Assembly: GCF_900240285.1 (NCBI RefSeq)
Contig: NZ_OESS01000003.1
Span: 682,001 to 746,000 of the forward strand
Reading direction: 5' to 3'
Source of the DNA: Halobacillus sp. Marseille-P3879
GTDB taxonomy: Bacteria > Bacillota > Bacilli > Bacillales > Halobacillaceae
DNA: 64,000 nucleotides
Made by a program: the position numbers and the translations under genes. The notes under the pieces are model-generated. The model made no database searches and was not told where the DNA came from. It saw only the letters and a list, made by a program, of their open reading frames with translations. The first letter of the stretch is position 1; each line of letters starts with the position of its first letter. Shown here piece by piece: positions 34,362 through 42,126 of the stretch.

Positions 34362-34895
34362 TTATCCATTTCTTCTATATAAATAGATGGAGGAACTATA
34401 TCTGGTTCTGGACTCGACCGGCCATATTAAAGAGGGCTTCCAACCCGGCATTTGAAAGAAGTTCGATATTAATATGACGGGAGTATGGTTGATTTTCTCC
34501 TGCAATTGATCCATTGCTTTAGGGTAGAGATAGGTATAAAGGAGATCATGTTTTGATAAATCCTCCTTCATAAAGTTTCTTCTCCGTACCGTTAAATTTG
34601 GCCGGGGCTGAATTCTGCTTCTTATAAGCAAAAAGATCCATGGAAGTGCAGCCATTTCGTATGCCACAACTCTGGAGTTCGGAAATTGTTTAGCTAAGGG
34701 GAAAGCCATAGTTCCAAAGCCCGCTCCTAAGTCTGCAATCGAGTCTGGTTTGAAGGGCTCGGAAATTTTTAAAGCGGCCGTTTTCTCTTTTGATGTTGTA
34801 GGAGTAGGAGTAATGCCGTTCTTCGCGGAATCAAACAGGACTATCATCGTTATTAAAATCATTAAAAATGGTACAATTAAGCTGATTAGTGACAT
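34362..34895 (-). CDS. Membrane-anchored class I SAM-dependent methyltransferase
   Basis: A 177-residue protein. An N-terminal helix (LISLIVPFLMILITMIVLF) is followed by a small Rossmann methyltransferase core: motif I is IADLGAGFGTMAFPLA, then the acidic end of strand 2 (VVAYEMAALP), and motif IV-like ILISNFFQMPGW. It is short for the fold, so the substrate part is minimal. The target is unknown. AAGAGGTG precedes the ATG. Confidence 0.72.
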   Translation of the reverse strand: MSLISLIVPFLMILITMIVLFDSAKNGITPTPTTSKEKTAALKISEPFKPDSIADLGAGFGTMAFPLAKQFPNSRVVAYEMAALPWIFLLIRSRIQPRPNLTVRRRNFMKEDLSKHDLLYTYLYPKAMDQLQEKINHTPVILISNFFQMPGWKPSLIWPVESRTRYSSSIYLYRRNG

Positions 34896-34980
34896 ATGTT
34901 CACCTCTTAACCATTAGTATAAACCAACTGTTTCTGCTAATAAAGAACCAGGCGGTAAAATCGATGATAGGAGTGAAAAG

Positions 34981-35304
34981 ATGAGACAAGCTCATTCCAT
35001 TGAAGAGGTACGTGAATTTGTGGAAGGGGGATTGCTGTCCCTTATTTATATCTCACAGCCAGGCTGCTCTGTATGCCAATCGCTGCTTCCGCAAGTAGAG
35101 GAGTTACTGAAAGATTTCCCTTGCATTCATCCTTTACATGTTAATGCAGCGGAAGTAAAAGAGGTCGCAGGAGAGTTTACCGTGTTTACAGTACCTGTCG
35201 TGATAATATTGGCTGAAGGAAAGGAACTAGACCGAATGGCTCGTTTTATTCCTGCAGGTGCGTTGCACGAAAAGCTTGTAAAGTACAATCAGATGGTTAA
35301 CTAA
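34981..35304 (+). CDS. Thioredoxin-family protein
   Basis: A 107-residue thioredoxin-fold protein with a CSVC active site (Cys29 and Cys32). The cis-Pro loop is TVPVVI near residue 75. It lacks a signal peptide, so it is a cytoplasmic thiol-disulfide protein resembling B. subtilis YtpP or YusE. AGGAGTG precedes the ATG. Monocistronic with a terminator right after the stop. Confidence 0.82.
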   Translation: MRQAHSIEEVREFVEGGLLSLIYISQPGCSVCQSLLPQVEELLKDFPCIHPLHVNAAEVKEVAGEFTVFTVPVVIILAEGKELDRMARFIPAGALHEKLVKYNQMVN

Positions 35305-35335
35305 GGACCTTCTCAATTGGGGAGGGTCTTTTTTT
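35305..35335 (+). terminator. Terminator after the thioredoxin-like gene
   Basis: GACCTTCTC (35306-35314) pairs with GGGAGGGTC (35320-35328), including G-T pairs, followed by seven T. Confidence 0.82.
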
Positions 35336-35702
35336 GTACTTCAAAATCTAAACTTTGTAAAAAGATAAGCATATGAAAAATACGACTTACGCCCTTGGAC
35401 TTGAGTGTAAGCCAGGCTTTTCTAATAAAACCCGCCATAAAAGCAATATTTAGAAAACTCAGACACGAAATCCTTATTATTTCCAAAAAAACAATCTCCA
35501 TATAGCCGCTTGAATCGTAATTATTTGCGATGAGAAGCGATGAATGATAAATATCTCTCCATGAAACCGTTTACGCTCACTAATTGGACAATATAGACGT
35601 GACTTGTGAAATACCCCTTGAACTAGTTTTTACTAGTGTTATGATGAAAAACGTCATTGAATGAAGCGAACAAAAAACGCGAACGGGAGAGATGTAACGC
35701 AA
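35336..35702. other. Regulatory region of the proline operon
   Basis: About 365 bases without a gene. No T-box is present, unlike the anabolic proBA genes of B. subtilis. It holds a sigma-A-like promoter at 35618-35645 with a symmetrical repeat in its spacer, and a CcpA-site-like TGAAACCGTTTACG at 35562-35575 (one mismatch to the usual cre pattern). The rest shows nothing clear. Confidence 0.5.
35618..35645 (+). promoter_or_regulatory. Promoter of proHJA with ACTAGT repeats in the spacer
   Basis: TTGAAC (35618-35623), a 16-base spacer and TATGAT (35640-35645). The spacer region contains ACTAGT twice (35622-35627 and 35632-35637), four T apart, forming an inverted repeat over the polymerase site. 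It may be an operator, or DNA whose shape makes the promoter sensitive to salt or supercoiling; both are inference. Confidence 0.6.
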
Positions 35703-36545
35703 ATGATTAAACAGACAATTGCTTTTCTAGGTGCAGGATCTATGGCAGAAGCTATGATTTCTGGAATGGTTGAATCAGAAAGCATTCCTGCGCATCAAAT
35801 CATTGTTACGAATAGAAGCAATCAGGATCGTTTAAACGAAATTCAAAGTAAATATGGTGTTCGCACCGTTCTAAAAGAAAATTTAGATTATGGTGAAGTT
35901 GACCAATTTATTTTGGCAATGAAGCCTAAAGATATAGATGCTGTTTTAGAAGATTTAAAAAATCGGATTACCCCTGATCAGGTGCTTGTTTCTGTATTAG
36001 CAGGAATTACTACTTCATATATGGAAGAACGGTTAAATGACGATCAGCAAGTAATACGTGTAATGCCTAATACCTCCAGCATGCTTAGAGAATCGGCAAC
36101 AGCGATCTGCCCCGGCCAGTATGCAGCTATGAATAATGTAATGGTCGCAAAAGAATTACTGCAATCCATTGGTGAGGTATTTGTTATTGATGAAGATAAA
36201 ATGGATGTCTTCACAGGAATCGCAGGAAGCGGACCAGCTTACTTCTATTATTTAATGGAACACATCGAAGAAACTGGCAATGCAGAAGGGATCGATCGCG
36301 AAACATTACGAGAGATCGGAGCCCAAACATTGCTTGGCGCAGCTAAAATGATGCTTGAGCGTGATGAAAGTCCATCTGAACTTAGAGAGAATGTAACATC
36401 TCCTAATGGCACAACAGCAGCCGGACTTAAAGCCCTTCACCAGGCAGGCGGAGGAGAAGCAATATCAGAAGCCATCAAAGGAGCTGCAAGCCGTTCAAAA
36501 GAGATGAGTAAAGAACTTGAAGGAATGCTTGTAGGCTCTAAATAA
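35703..36545 (+). CDS. proH: Pyrroline-5-carboxylate reductase (proline operon)
   Basis: A 280-residue enzyme making proline from pyrroline-5-carboxylate with NAD(P)H. The dinucleotide motif is AFLGAGSMAEAMISG at the N-terminus. VSVLAGI, RVMPNTSSM and FTGIAGSGPAYFYYLMEHIEE are conserved, as is the late SPNGTTAAGL. The frame opens at 35661; the ATG at 35703 places the dinucleotide motif at the usual distance. It is first in a three-gene order matching the osmoregulated proHJA operon of Halobacillus halophilus. Confidence 0.9.
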   Translation: MIKQTIAFLGAGSMAEAMISGMVESESIPAHQIIVTNRSNQDRLNEIQSKYGVRTVLKENLDYGEVDQFILAMKPKDIDAVLEDLKNRITPDQVLVSVLAGITTSYMEERLNDDQQVIRVMPNTSSMLRESATAICPGQYAAMNNVMVAKELLQSIGEVFVIDEDKMDVFTGIAGSGPAYFYYLMEHIEETGNAEGIDRETLREIGAQTLLGAAKMMLERDESPSELRENVTSPNGTTAAGLKALHQAGGGEAISEAIKGAASRSKEMSKELEGMLVGSK

Positions 36546-36600
36546 TAAATTTTAAGAATCTAACCTCTTTAACAATATAGCAAACAATAGGAGTGATAAA

Positions 36601-37734
36601 TTGGTTAACGGCACGAACAACAAACGTGTAGTTATAAAAATTGGCAGCAGTTCATTAACAAGTCTTCACGGTGAAATCAGCCGCCGTAAACTTGAGAAAT
36701 TAGTAGATGAGGTCGTACGCATTAAAGATGACGGGCATGAAGTATTGCTTGTATCATCTGGTGCAGTAGCAGCTGGATACCGTAAGCTTGGCTGCCTGAC
36801 TCGACCGGATTCATTACCGGAAAAACAAGCTGCAGCGTCCGTTGGCCAAGGATTGCTCATGGAATCATATTCTGATTTATTCCTATCTCATGGCTATGTA
36901 GGATCCCAAATCCTCATCACGCGCAGTGACTTTTCTAACGAAGATCGATACAACAACGCGCGTAATACCATCAATGTACTGCTGGAACGCGGTATTATAC
37001 CAATTGTTAACGAAAATGATACAATTACAATTGACCGTTTGAAATTTGGCGATAACGATACCTTGTCAGCCAAAGTGGCGGGCTTAGTTGACGCGGATGA
37101 GCTTATCATTCTTTCAGATATAGATGGTCTGTATGATGCAGATCCGAGAAAAGATAGCAATGCTAAACTACTTGACACAGTTCATGAAATTACTCCGGAA
37201 ATTGAAGCAGCAGCAGGAGATCCGGGAAGTGATGTCGGTACAGGCGGTATGAAGTCCAAGATTGATGCATTCAAGATTGCTATGGCTTCAGGCATTACTT
37301 CCTTCCTGGGCAAAGCCAGTACAGAGAATGTAGTATATGATGCTGTTTATCGTAAGGCTGTGGGAACGTACTTTGAACCTAAGCCGGATTGTGAAAACTT
37401 AAACCAGAAGAAACAGTGGATCGCCTTTAACTCTGGTCCAGAAGGAGAAGTAACTATTGATCACGCAGCGCGTGAAACAATCGTTGATCAAAGGAAAAAC
37501 CTGCTTCCGATTAATGTGCATCATGTAAACGGCCGTTTCAAGAAAGGTGCGGTTGTACGGATATTTGATTTAAATGGTGAAGAAATCGGCCTTGGAGTTG
37601 TAAATTATTCATCTAAGCAGCTTGAAAAGATGATAGGGCTGACAGAAGATGAATTATCTGCCTATGAAATGGCTGCAATAGAAAGCAAAGATTTAGTTTG
37701 TCATTTAGAAGTTAAACTGCCGGTCGGTGTATAG
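36601..37734 (+). CDS. proJ: Glutamate 5-kinase
   Basis: A 377-residue gamma-glutamyl kinase, first step from glutamate to proline. The amino acid kinase domain begins VVIKIGSSSLTS; VSSGAVAAGYRKL and NENDTITIDRLKFGDNDTLS (the glutamate and feedback-inhibitor region) are conserved, with GTGGMKSKIDA in the ATP site. The C-terminal part from about residue 280 is a PUA domain. The start is TTG after AGGAGTGAT. A feedback-insensitive form would fit osmolyte production but cannot be judged by eye. Confidence 0.92.
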   Translation: MVNGTNNKRVVIKIGSSSLTSLHGEISRRKLEKLVDEVVRIKDDGHEVLLVSSGAVAAGYRKLGCLTRPDSLPEKQAAASVGQGLLMESYSDLFLSHGYVGSQILITRSDFSNEDRYNNARNTINVLLERGIIPIVNENDTITIDRLKFGDNDTLSAKVAGLVDADELIILSDIDGLYDADPRKDSNAKLLDTVHEITPEIEAAAGDPGSDVGTGGMKSKIDAFKIAMASGITSFLGKASTENVVYDAVYRKAVGTYFEPKPDCENLNQKKQWIAFNSGPEGEVTIDHAARETIVDQRKNLLPINVHHVNGRFKKGAVVRIFDLNGEEIGLGVVNYSSKQLEKMIGLTEDELSAYEMAAIESKDLVCHLEVKLPVGV

Positions 37735-37756
37735 TACAATTAGGTAAATATTAAGA

Positions 37757-37792
37757 CGTCCGGGTCACCGGACGATCCCACCACGGCGTGGG
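37757..37792 (+). promoter_or_regulatory. Two adjacent hairpins between proJ and proA
   Basis: CGTCCGG-GTCA-CCGGACG (37757-37774) is followed by CCCAC and GTGGG arms (37777-37792), both perfect, ending just before the proA Shine-Dalgarno AAGGAGG (37803-37809). No T tract follows, so they more likely tune RNA stability or translation than stop transcription. Confidence 0.55.
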
Positions 37793-37815
37793 CCAAACTT
37801 TCAAGGAGGTCTTTG

Positions 37816-39078
37816 ATGACACAAACAAAAAGTAATGTGAACGTTGAGGAACAAGCGATTGAAGCAAAGAAAGCTTCCAAATCACTTCTGGTACTTTCAG
37901 AAAGTGAGAAAAATGAAGCCCTGAACCATTTAGCAGATGTATTAGAGAGAGAGTACGAAACCATTTTGCACGCTAACGAGAAGGACCTTGAAAATGGAAG
38001 AGAAAAAGGATTCTCTGATGCTTTTATGGATCGACTGTCACTATCAAAAGACCGAATTAGTGAATTTGCTAACGGGTTACGTGAAGTAGCAAAGCTTGAG
38101 GATCCAACGGGAAGCATTCTGTCAGATTGGACGCTGGATAACGGCCTTCAAGTAGAAAAAGTTACGGTCCCGCTTGGTGTGATCGGCATGATTTATGAAG
38201 CTCGTCCTAATGTAACAGTTGACGCTACAGGGCTTGCTCTAAAATCAGGGAATGCGATTGTGCTTAAGGGTGGGTCTTCCGCCATTAACTCGAACGGTGC
38301 AATCGTTGATGTCATTCACAAAGGCCTTGCGGAAACAAAGATTCCTAAAGAAGCGGTGCAGTTTATCGCAAGTACGGATAGGGCAGCTACGAATGAACTA
38401 TTTACAATGAAAGAACACATTGATGTACTCATTCCTCGCGGCGGCGGCAAGCTGATTCAAGCTGTTGTCGAGAACGCTACTGTTCCCGTGCTTGAAACAG
38501 GAGTGGGAAACTGCCACATCTATGTAGATAAAGAAGCAAATGTCGAAAAAGCTATCAATATTCTTGTGAACGCCAAAACGGATCGTCCAGCTGTGTGTAA
38601 CGCAGCAGAGACGCTGATTGTTCATGAAGAGTGGCTTGAGCAGCACAGTGCTGCTTTGATCGATGCCCTGCAGCAGCATAGCATTAACGTACATGGCGAT
38701 GAAAAAGCAGTAAATGTTATTCCAGATGCTGTTCCTGCCAGCCATGAAGACTGGGCAAATGAATATTTAAGCACAGATATTGCAGTTAAGACAGTGAGCG
38801 ACTTGAGTGAAGCCATTGCTCATATTGAAACCTACGGTACGAAGCACTCTGAAGCGATTGTGACGGAGAACGCTGACACCGCTCAGAAATTTCTGAGCCT
38901 AGTAGATGCGGCGGCTCTGTATCATAACGCGTCTACACGTTTTACCGATGGTGGAGCCCTTGGCTTTGGAGCAGAAATCGGAATTTCTACTCAAAAGCTG
39001 CATGCCCGCGGCCCAATGGGACTTCCGGCATTGACGACTATCAAGTTCTTAATGAAAGGCGACGGCCAGACAAGATAA
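37816..39078 (+). CDS. proA: Glutamate-5-semialdehyde dehydrogenase
   Basis: A 420-residue aldehyde-dehydrogenase-fold enzyme that reduces glutamyl phosphate to the semialdehyde with NADPH. The catalytic Cys261 lies in RPAVCNAAETL. VPLGVIGMIYEARPNVTVDA and LKGGSSAINSN mark the cofactor region; ARGPMGLPALTTIKF is the C-terminal signature. AAGGAGG is 6 bases before the ATG; a TTG one codon earlier is too close. The kinase and this enzyme act as a complex in other bacteria. A terminator follows. Confidence 0.93.
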   Translation: MTQTKSNVNVEEQAIEAKKASKSLLVLSESEKNEALNHLADVLEREYETILHANEKDLENGREKGFSDAFMDRLSLSKDRISEFANGLREVAKLEDPTGSILSDWTLDNGLQVEKVTVPLGVIGMIYEARPNVTVDATGLALKSGNAIVLKGGSSAINSNGAIVDVIHKGLAETKIPKEAVQFIASTDRAATNELFTMKEHIDVLIPRGGGKLIQAVVENATVPVLETGVGNCHIYVDKEANVEKAINILVNAKTDRPAVCNAAETLIVHEEWLEQHSAALIDALQQHSINVHGDEKAVNVIPDAVPASHEDWANEYLSTDIAVKTVSDLSEAIAHIETYGTKHSEAIVTENADTAQKFLSLVDAAALYHNASTRFTDGGALGFGAEIGISTQKLHARGPMGLPALTTIKFLMKGDGQTR

Positions 39079-39082
39079 AGTG

Positions 39083-39113
39083 GAAGGGAAGCTGAGGCTT
39101 CCCTTCTTTTTTG
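39083..39113 (+). terminator. Terminator of proHJA
   Basis: AAGGGAAGC (39084-39092) pairs with GCTTCCCTT (39097-39105), followed by CTTTTTT. Confidence 0.9.
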
Positions 39114-39132
39114 TGTAAGAAAGGGGGAAAGG

Positions 39133-39256
39133 GATAACGCCCTAACTAAATGAGATAGCGCCCTAACGATAGTAGATAAGTCCCTAACGTAAATAATAGC
39201 GCCTTAACCCATTTAGATAACGTCCTAACAAAAATTATAGCGACTTATCATAATTT
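39133..39256. repeat. Degenerate 21-bp tandem repeat, about six units
   Basis: Units begin at about 39133, 39154, 39175, 39195, 39216 and 39236. Each has a conserved head close to GATAgCGcCCTAAC and a variable AT-rich tail of 7-8 bases. Unit length alternates between 20 and 21. The last unit runs into the end of the NERD gene on the other strand. The half-conserved design suggests selection on the head sequence. Confidence 0.8.
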
Positions 39257-40207
39257 TATATAATACTTTCTTGATTGCGTGTGGCCTGAATTGTGAGAGC
39301 AAACTTCTTTTAATAACTTCCGAGCGACTTTCACAGACTTTAATCCCGCAAACTTGCGAAAGTCTATATTTGTGATCTCACTTCCAAATAAAGTGTGATA
39401 ATCCCTCAGTGTCTGCTTATGAGCGTCTTTGGACTTCCATTCACAGCGGCCGCACTTCCAATGATCTCTCTTTCGTTCCATTCCGAAAACCCTGCATTTT
39501 TCACATTGTACACCCAGAATTAATTGGTCCATTGTAATTTCATACTTTTCTACCAGTGAGCGGGAGAATGGCGAGTTTTCCTTTTCAAAAAGAGCAGCTA
39601 GTTCGTGAGTTTGTTGTTTAGTTAAAACCCCCCTGTCACTATAAGAGGAGTACAATTTGTGGACAGCAGGTATGATTCCTTTTGACCGGACAATACACGT
39701 GCTCCAATCGAATGAATTCTTCTCAGTTGTCTTGAAACTAGTGTTCGGATTTGCGATTACAACAAATGAGTGAATCGGCATTTGAATGCAATTGTAGTTA
39801 TCTAACCAGTGAGAAAGCTGGAGTTTCTGGTGTTCAACTTGAAGAAAAGGATCCGGGAAAATATCTCGTACCCCCTCCAGTTCCCGAAACAGCTGGTTAT
39901 GAATGAGGTCAAAATTCAGATCACCTTTAAGGTTCTTCACTTCAAGAATTAATAGAAAGCAAGGGGTAACTATCAAAGTATCCATTTGAAAATTTGAAAT
40001 TCCATCAAATAAGCGAAGGTCTTTTATAACGCAGAATGTATCTGGGGGTAGATATTGAAGATAATGGTCGGCAGCTGTTTCACCATAGTGACCAGCGGAA
40101 ATTTTGAGAAGCTGTGCTTGAACATCGCTCTTTTTATTGTGATTTGGGTGCAGCCGGTTATTTAATATTTCAAGTTGTACATGTGCGGTAGTCCGAGTTC
40201 TTTTTAT
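39248..40207 (-). CDS. NERD-domain protein, no canonical start at its true N-terminus
   Basis: A nuclease-related-domain (NERD) protein. The first ATG is at 39985 (245 residues), but the same frame upstream encodes clear NERD sequence: SAGHYGETAADHYLQYLPPD and CVIKDLRLFDGISNFQMDTL. About 74 more codons belong to it, giving roughly 319 residues, the usual family size. No ATG, GTG or TTG exists there; ATA at 40205-40207 follows AAGGAAGGG and reads (M)KRTRT, a CTG lies three codons before. The C-terminus has CEKCRVF and CGRCEW, a probable zinc ribbon, then a DNA-binding-like tail. Function unknown. Confidence 0.7.
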   Translation of the reverse strand: MKRTRTTAHVQLEILNNRLHPNHNKKSDVQAQLLKISAGHYGETAADHYLQYLPPDTFCVIKDLRLFDGISNFQMDTLIVTPCFLLILEVKNLKGDLNFDLIHNQLFRELEGVRDIFPDPFLQVEHQKLQLSHWLDNYNCIQMPIHSFVVIANPNTSFKTTEKNSFDWSTCIVRSKGIIPAVHKLYSSYSDRGVLTKQQTHELAALFEKENSPFSRSLVEKYEITMDQLILGVQCEKCRVFGMERKRDHWKCGRCEWKSKDAHKQTLRDYHTLFGSEITNIDFRKFAGLKSVKVARKLLKEVCSHNSGHTQSRKYYIKL

Positions 40208-40305
40208 AAAAAACAGTCCCTTCCTTAAGTTATTTTCGACTTCTCTTTTCAGAATCCTTTATTTAGGATATGATGAGGTAATAATTTTTCAGAGGAGGAA
40301 TACTT

Positions 40306-41064
40306 ATTCGTCAGTACGAGGCCGTTCAAAGGATTACTGAAAGCTTAAAGCAAGATGACCTGGTGAAGGCTGTTTTCTTAAAGGGCTCATTGGGGAGGGA
40401 AGAGGAAGATGAGCATTCGGATGTGGATTTGTATGTCCTGGTAGACGATGCAGAACAGTTTCTTCCTAAGCGAGTCCGACATTTAGAAGCTTATCGGCCA
40501 CTGATTTTTTATGATGATATTTTTATTATAGCTCCTCAAATTATTGCTGTTTATGAAGATTTACTTCACCTGGATTTGTTTACAGTAACTAATGAAACTA
40601 TTATACATAAGGATGCTTTTAAAGTGTTGTATGATCCTGCATCCAGGCTGAATAAGCATGAAGTCGAATACAATTTAAACCTCTCAGACCAGGAATTTGT
40701 TGACGCGGTCGAGGATTCGGCTTTCTTTCTCCTTCAATATAAAAAGGCTGCTGGACGTGGGAACGATCTTTGGGCAGTTAAGATGCTTACCAATGTAATG
40801 GAAAATCTGGCGCGAGTACTTTTATGTAAGTATTGTCCAAAGAGGGCACTATTGGGACTTAAAACGATTGAACGATCCCTGCATAAAAGCTTAGTCCTGG
40901 AATGTAAGAGCATATTTAAATATACCACGGTCCACGACCATCCTCGTGCTGCTTATTTAATTGCAGAACTATTAGACCGGGAATTTGCATGGATTACAAT
41001 CTGTCTCCCAACGACTATGGTTACAGCTTCATTTCTAAGAAGAATGATTGACGAAGTAAAGTAA
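40306..41064 (+). CDS. Nucleotidyltransferase-domain protein, apparent ATT start
   Basis: About 252 residues. The nucleotidyltransferase motif reads FLKGSLGREEEDEHSDVDLYVLV: Gly-Ser, then Asp-x-Asp. The second half is helical, resembling the kanamycin nucleotidyltransferase C-terminal domain. The first standard start is GTG at 40363, but it removes the helix before the Gly-Ser motif. An ATT at 40306 lies 7 bases after a strong AGAGGAGG and reads (M)RQYEAVQRITESLKQDDL in frame, so I place the start there. Substrate unknown; related enzymes modify antibiotics or small molecules. Confidence 0.7.
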   Translation: MRQYEAVQRITESLKQDDLVKAVFLKGSLGREEEDEHSDVDLYVLVDDAEQFLPKRVRHLEAYRPLIFYDDIFIIAPQIIAVYEDLLHLDLFTVTNETIIHKDAFKVLYDPASRLNKHEVEYNLNLSDQEFVDAVEDSAFFLLQYKKAAGRGNDLWAVKMLTNVMENLARVLLCKYCPKRALLGLKTIERSLHKSLVLECKSIFKYTTVHDHPRAAYLIAELLDREFAWITICLPTTMVTASFLRRMIDEVK

Positions 41065-41203
41065 ACCCTTCATTTTTAACTATGTAGGAATCGGGTTGAA
41101 GAACGCGCTTCTATCCGGCTGAAGAACCCCGGCAGCTGCTGACAGATGATTTATCTTATGGAAGGAATATGAATATATATGAAGAAATTTGAAGGAGGGA
41201 GGG

Positions 41204-41461
41204 ATGAGAATCAATATGGTTATCTTACTGTTTATTATTTATCCACTGATTAGTATTATTCTTGGCGGCATAGCTGTATTATTTTTACGAAGTGTATATC
41301 TTATGCCAATTTTTATCGGGATTATATCAATGACAGCTATGTTTATTTTATACAATTCCAGCTTTTTTGTGTGGTGTGTCATTTACACAGTACTCGCCTA
41401 TGGAAGTGGCCTGATCACGAAAAATATATTACTGCAAAATAGGAGGGAAACAACAGGGTGA
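41204..41461 (+). CDS. Small DUF2651-like membrane protein
   Basis: An 85-residue membrane protein with three helices: ILLFIIYPLISIILGGIAVL, MPIFIGIISMTAMFIL and FVWCVIYTVLAYGSGLI. The spacing and the phrase YNSSFFVWCVIYT resemble the DUF2651 family. GAAGGAGG lies 5 bases before the ATG at 41204; the next ATG at 41216 is also possible. It overlaps the next gene by four bases, so the two are co-expressed. Function unknown. Confidence 0.65.
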   Translation: MRINMVILLFIIYPLISIILGGIAVLFLRSVYLMPIFIGIISMTAMFILYNSSFFVWCVIYTVLAYGSGLITKNILLQNRRETTG

Positions 41462-41712
41462 ATGTTAAAGGAGCGGCAATCGCATCACTAGTATTAGGAA
41501 TTCTCTCCATTATTTTTCCCTTCGCGGGATTAATTCTTGGAATTATGGGTGTTATTTTCAGTCGAAAAGTCATGAAAGTCTCTGGAGAAAATGAAGGTTA
41601 CCGTGGGGTGGCCAAGGGAGGAATGATCTGTTCGGTCATTGGTATCTGCCTGCAGATCTTATTTGTTCTATCTGCAGTATTAGGAGTGGCACTCTTTTGG
41701 AGTTTTACTTAA
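41458..41712 (+). CDS. Small DUF4190-like membrane protein
   Basis: An 84-residue protein starting at GTG overlapping the previous stop. KGAAIASLVLGILSIIFPFA and LILGIMGVIFSRK form a helical hairpin, then GVAKGGMICSVIGICLQILF; this is the DUF4190 pattern (alternating small residues with Gly-Ile-Ser). Function unknown. Confidence 0.7.
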   Translation: MNVKGAAIASLVLGILSIIFPFAGLILGIMGVIFSRKVMKVSGENEGYRGVAKGGMICSVIGICLQILFVLSAVLGVALFWSFT

Positions 41713-41758
41713 TAATTGGAAACAGAAGAGGTTGAGGCAAAACTGAATAAAGCAAAAA

Positions 41759-41800
41759 GTAATCCGAACGATTTTGTTGAAATCAGTTCGGATTATTTAT
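41759..41800 (+). terminator. Probable terminator after the small membrane genes
   Basis: AATCCGAAC and GTTCGGATT arms (41761-41769 and 41785-41793) with an AT-rich loop, followed by ATTTATT. The T run is weak. Confidence 0.5.
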
Positions 41801-41840
41801 TGGCCAAGAAAAGATTTTTATCATCGCTCCGTCAAAACAC

Positions 41841-41925
41841 TTCGCTTTTTCGTGGGCACGGCCTCAGTATCCTCGAGTGCATTCCCCCGGAATCTTCGGC
41901 CTGTGCTGTTCCCACAGGAGCCTAC
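41841..41925 (+). repeat. GC-rich dispersed repeat (family 1)
   Basis: Blocks CGCTTTTTCGTGGGCACGG, CCTCAG, CCTCGAG, ATCTTCGGCCTGTGCTGTTC and CCACAGGAGCC follow the order of the copy at 60627 and, in reverse, of the element at 8210-8331. Confidence 0.6.
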
Positions 41926-42044
41926 ACATTTTGACTACCCTAATGATCTGAGTTTATATTATTCAATTTTAATTGCTGGACTTATGTTACAGCATATTTT
42001 TATTAAATCTTTTTCTCTGAAGTGAACAATAGTTCATTTAATAC

Positions 42045-42073
42045 TTGAATTATCAGATTATTCGGGATAAAAT
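42045..42073 (+). promoter_or_regulatory. Sigma-A-like promoter of the acyl-CoA operon
   Basis: TTGAAT (42045-42050), 17 bases, TAAAAT (42068-42073). The expected start near 42081 falls on the first base of the operator. Confidence 0.65.
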
Positions 42074-42080
42074 GGAAATG

Positions 42081-42102
42081 ACATACTAACCGGTCGGTAT
42101 GT
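42081..42102. promoter_or_regulatory. TetR-type operator
   Basis: ACATACTAACCGGTCGGTAT followed by GT is an inverted repeat with arms ACATAC and GTATGT and centre ACCGGT; only two symmetric pairs mismatch. The ACCGGTCGGT core is typical of TetR-family regulators of acyl-CoA genes. A TetR gene is the third gene of the operon, so autoregulation is likely. Confidence 0.75.
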
Positions 42103-42126
42103 AATCCGGGTAAGGAGTGAGTTGGC

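Larger units (their letters stand above)
41713..42126. other. Intergenic region with hairpin, repeat and operon promoter
   Basis: About 414 bases. It contains an inverted repeat AATCCGAAC / GTTCGGATT (41761-41793), a family 1 repeat copy (41841-41925), then the promoter and TetR-type operator of the acyl-CoA operon. An open frame at 41716-41934 runs through the repeat and has no ribosome site. Confidence 0.6.

Noticed and set aside
35336-35702. T-box leader before the proline operon
   Set aside because: The TGGTACCGCGG-type core and terminator are absent, although proline genes of some Bacilli have such leaders.
39133-39256. CRISPR array
   Set aside because: Units are adjacent with 7-8 variable bases, far too short for spacers, and there are no cas genes.
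41716-41934. Forward open frame of 72 codons after the DUF4190-like gene
   Set aside because: No ribosome site, and it crosses a hairpin and a dispersed repeat.
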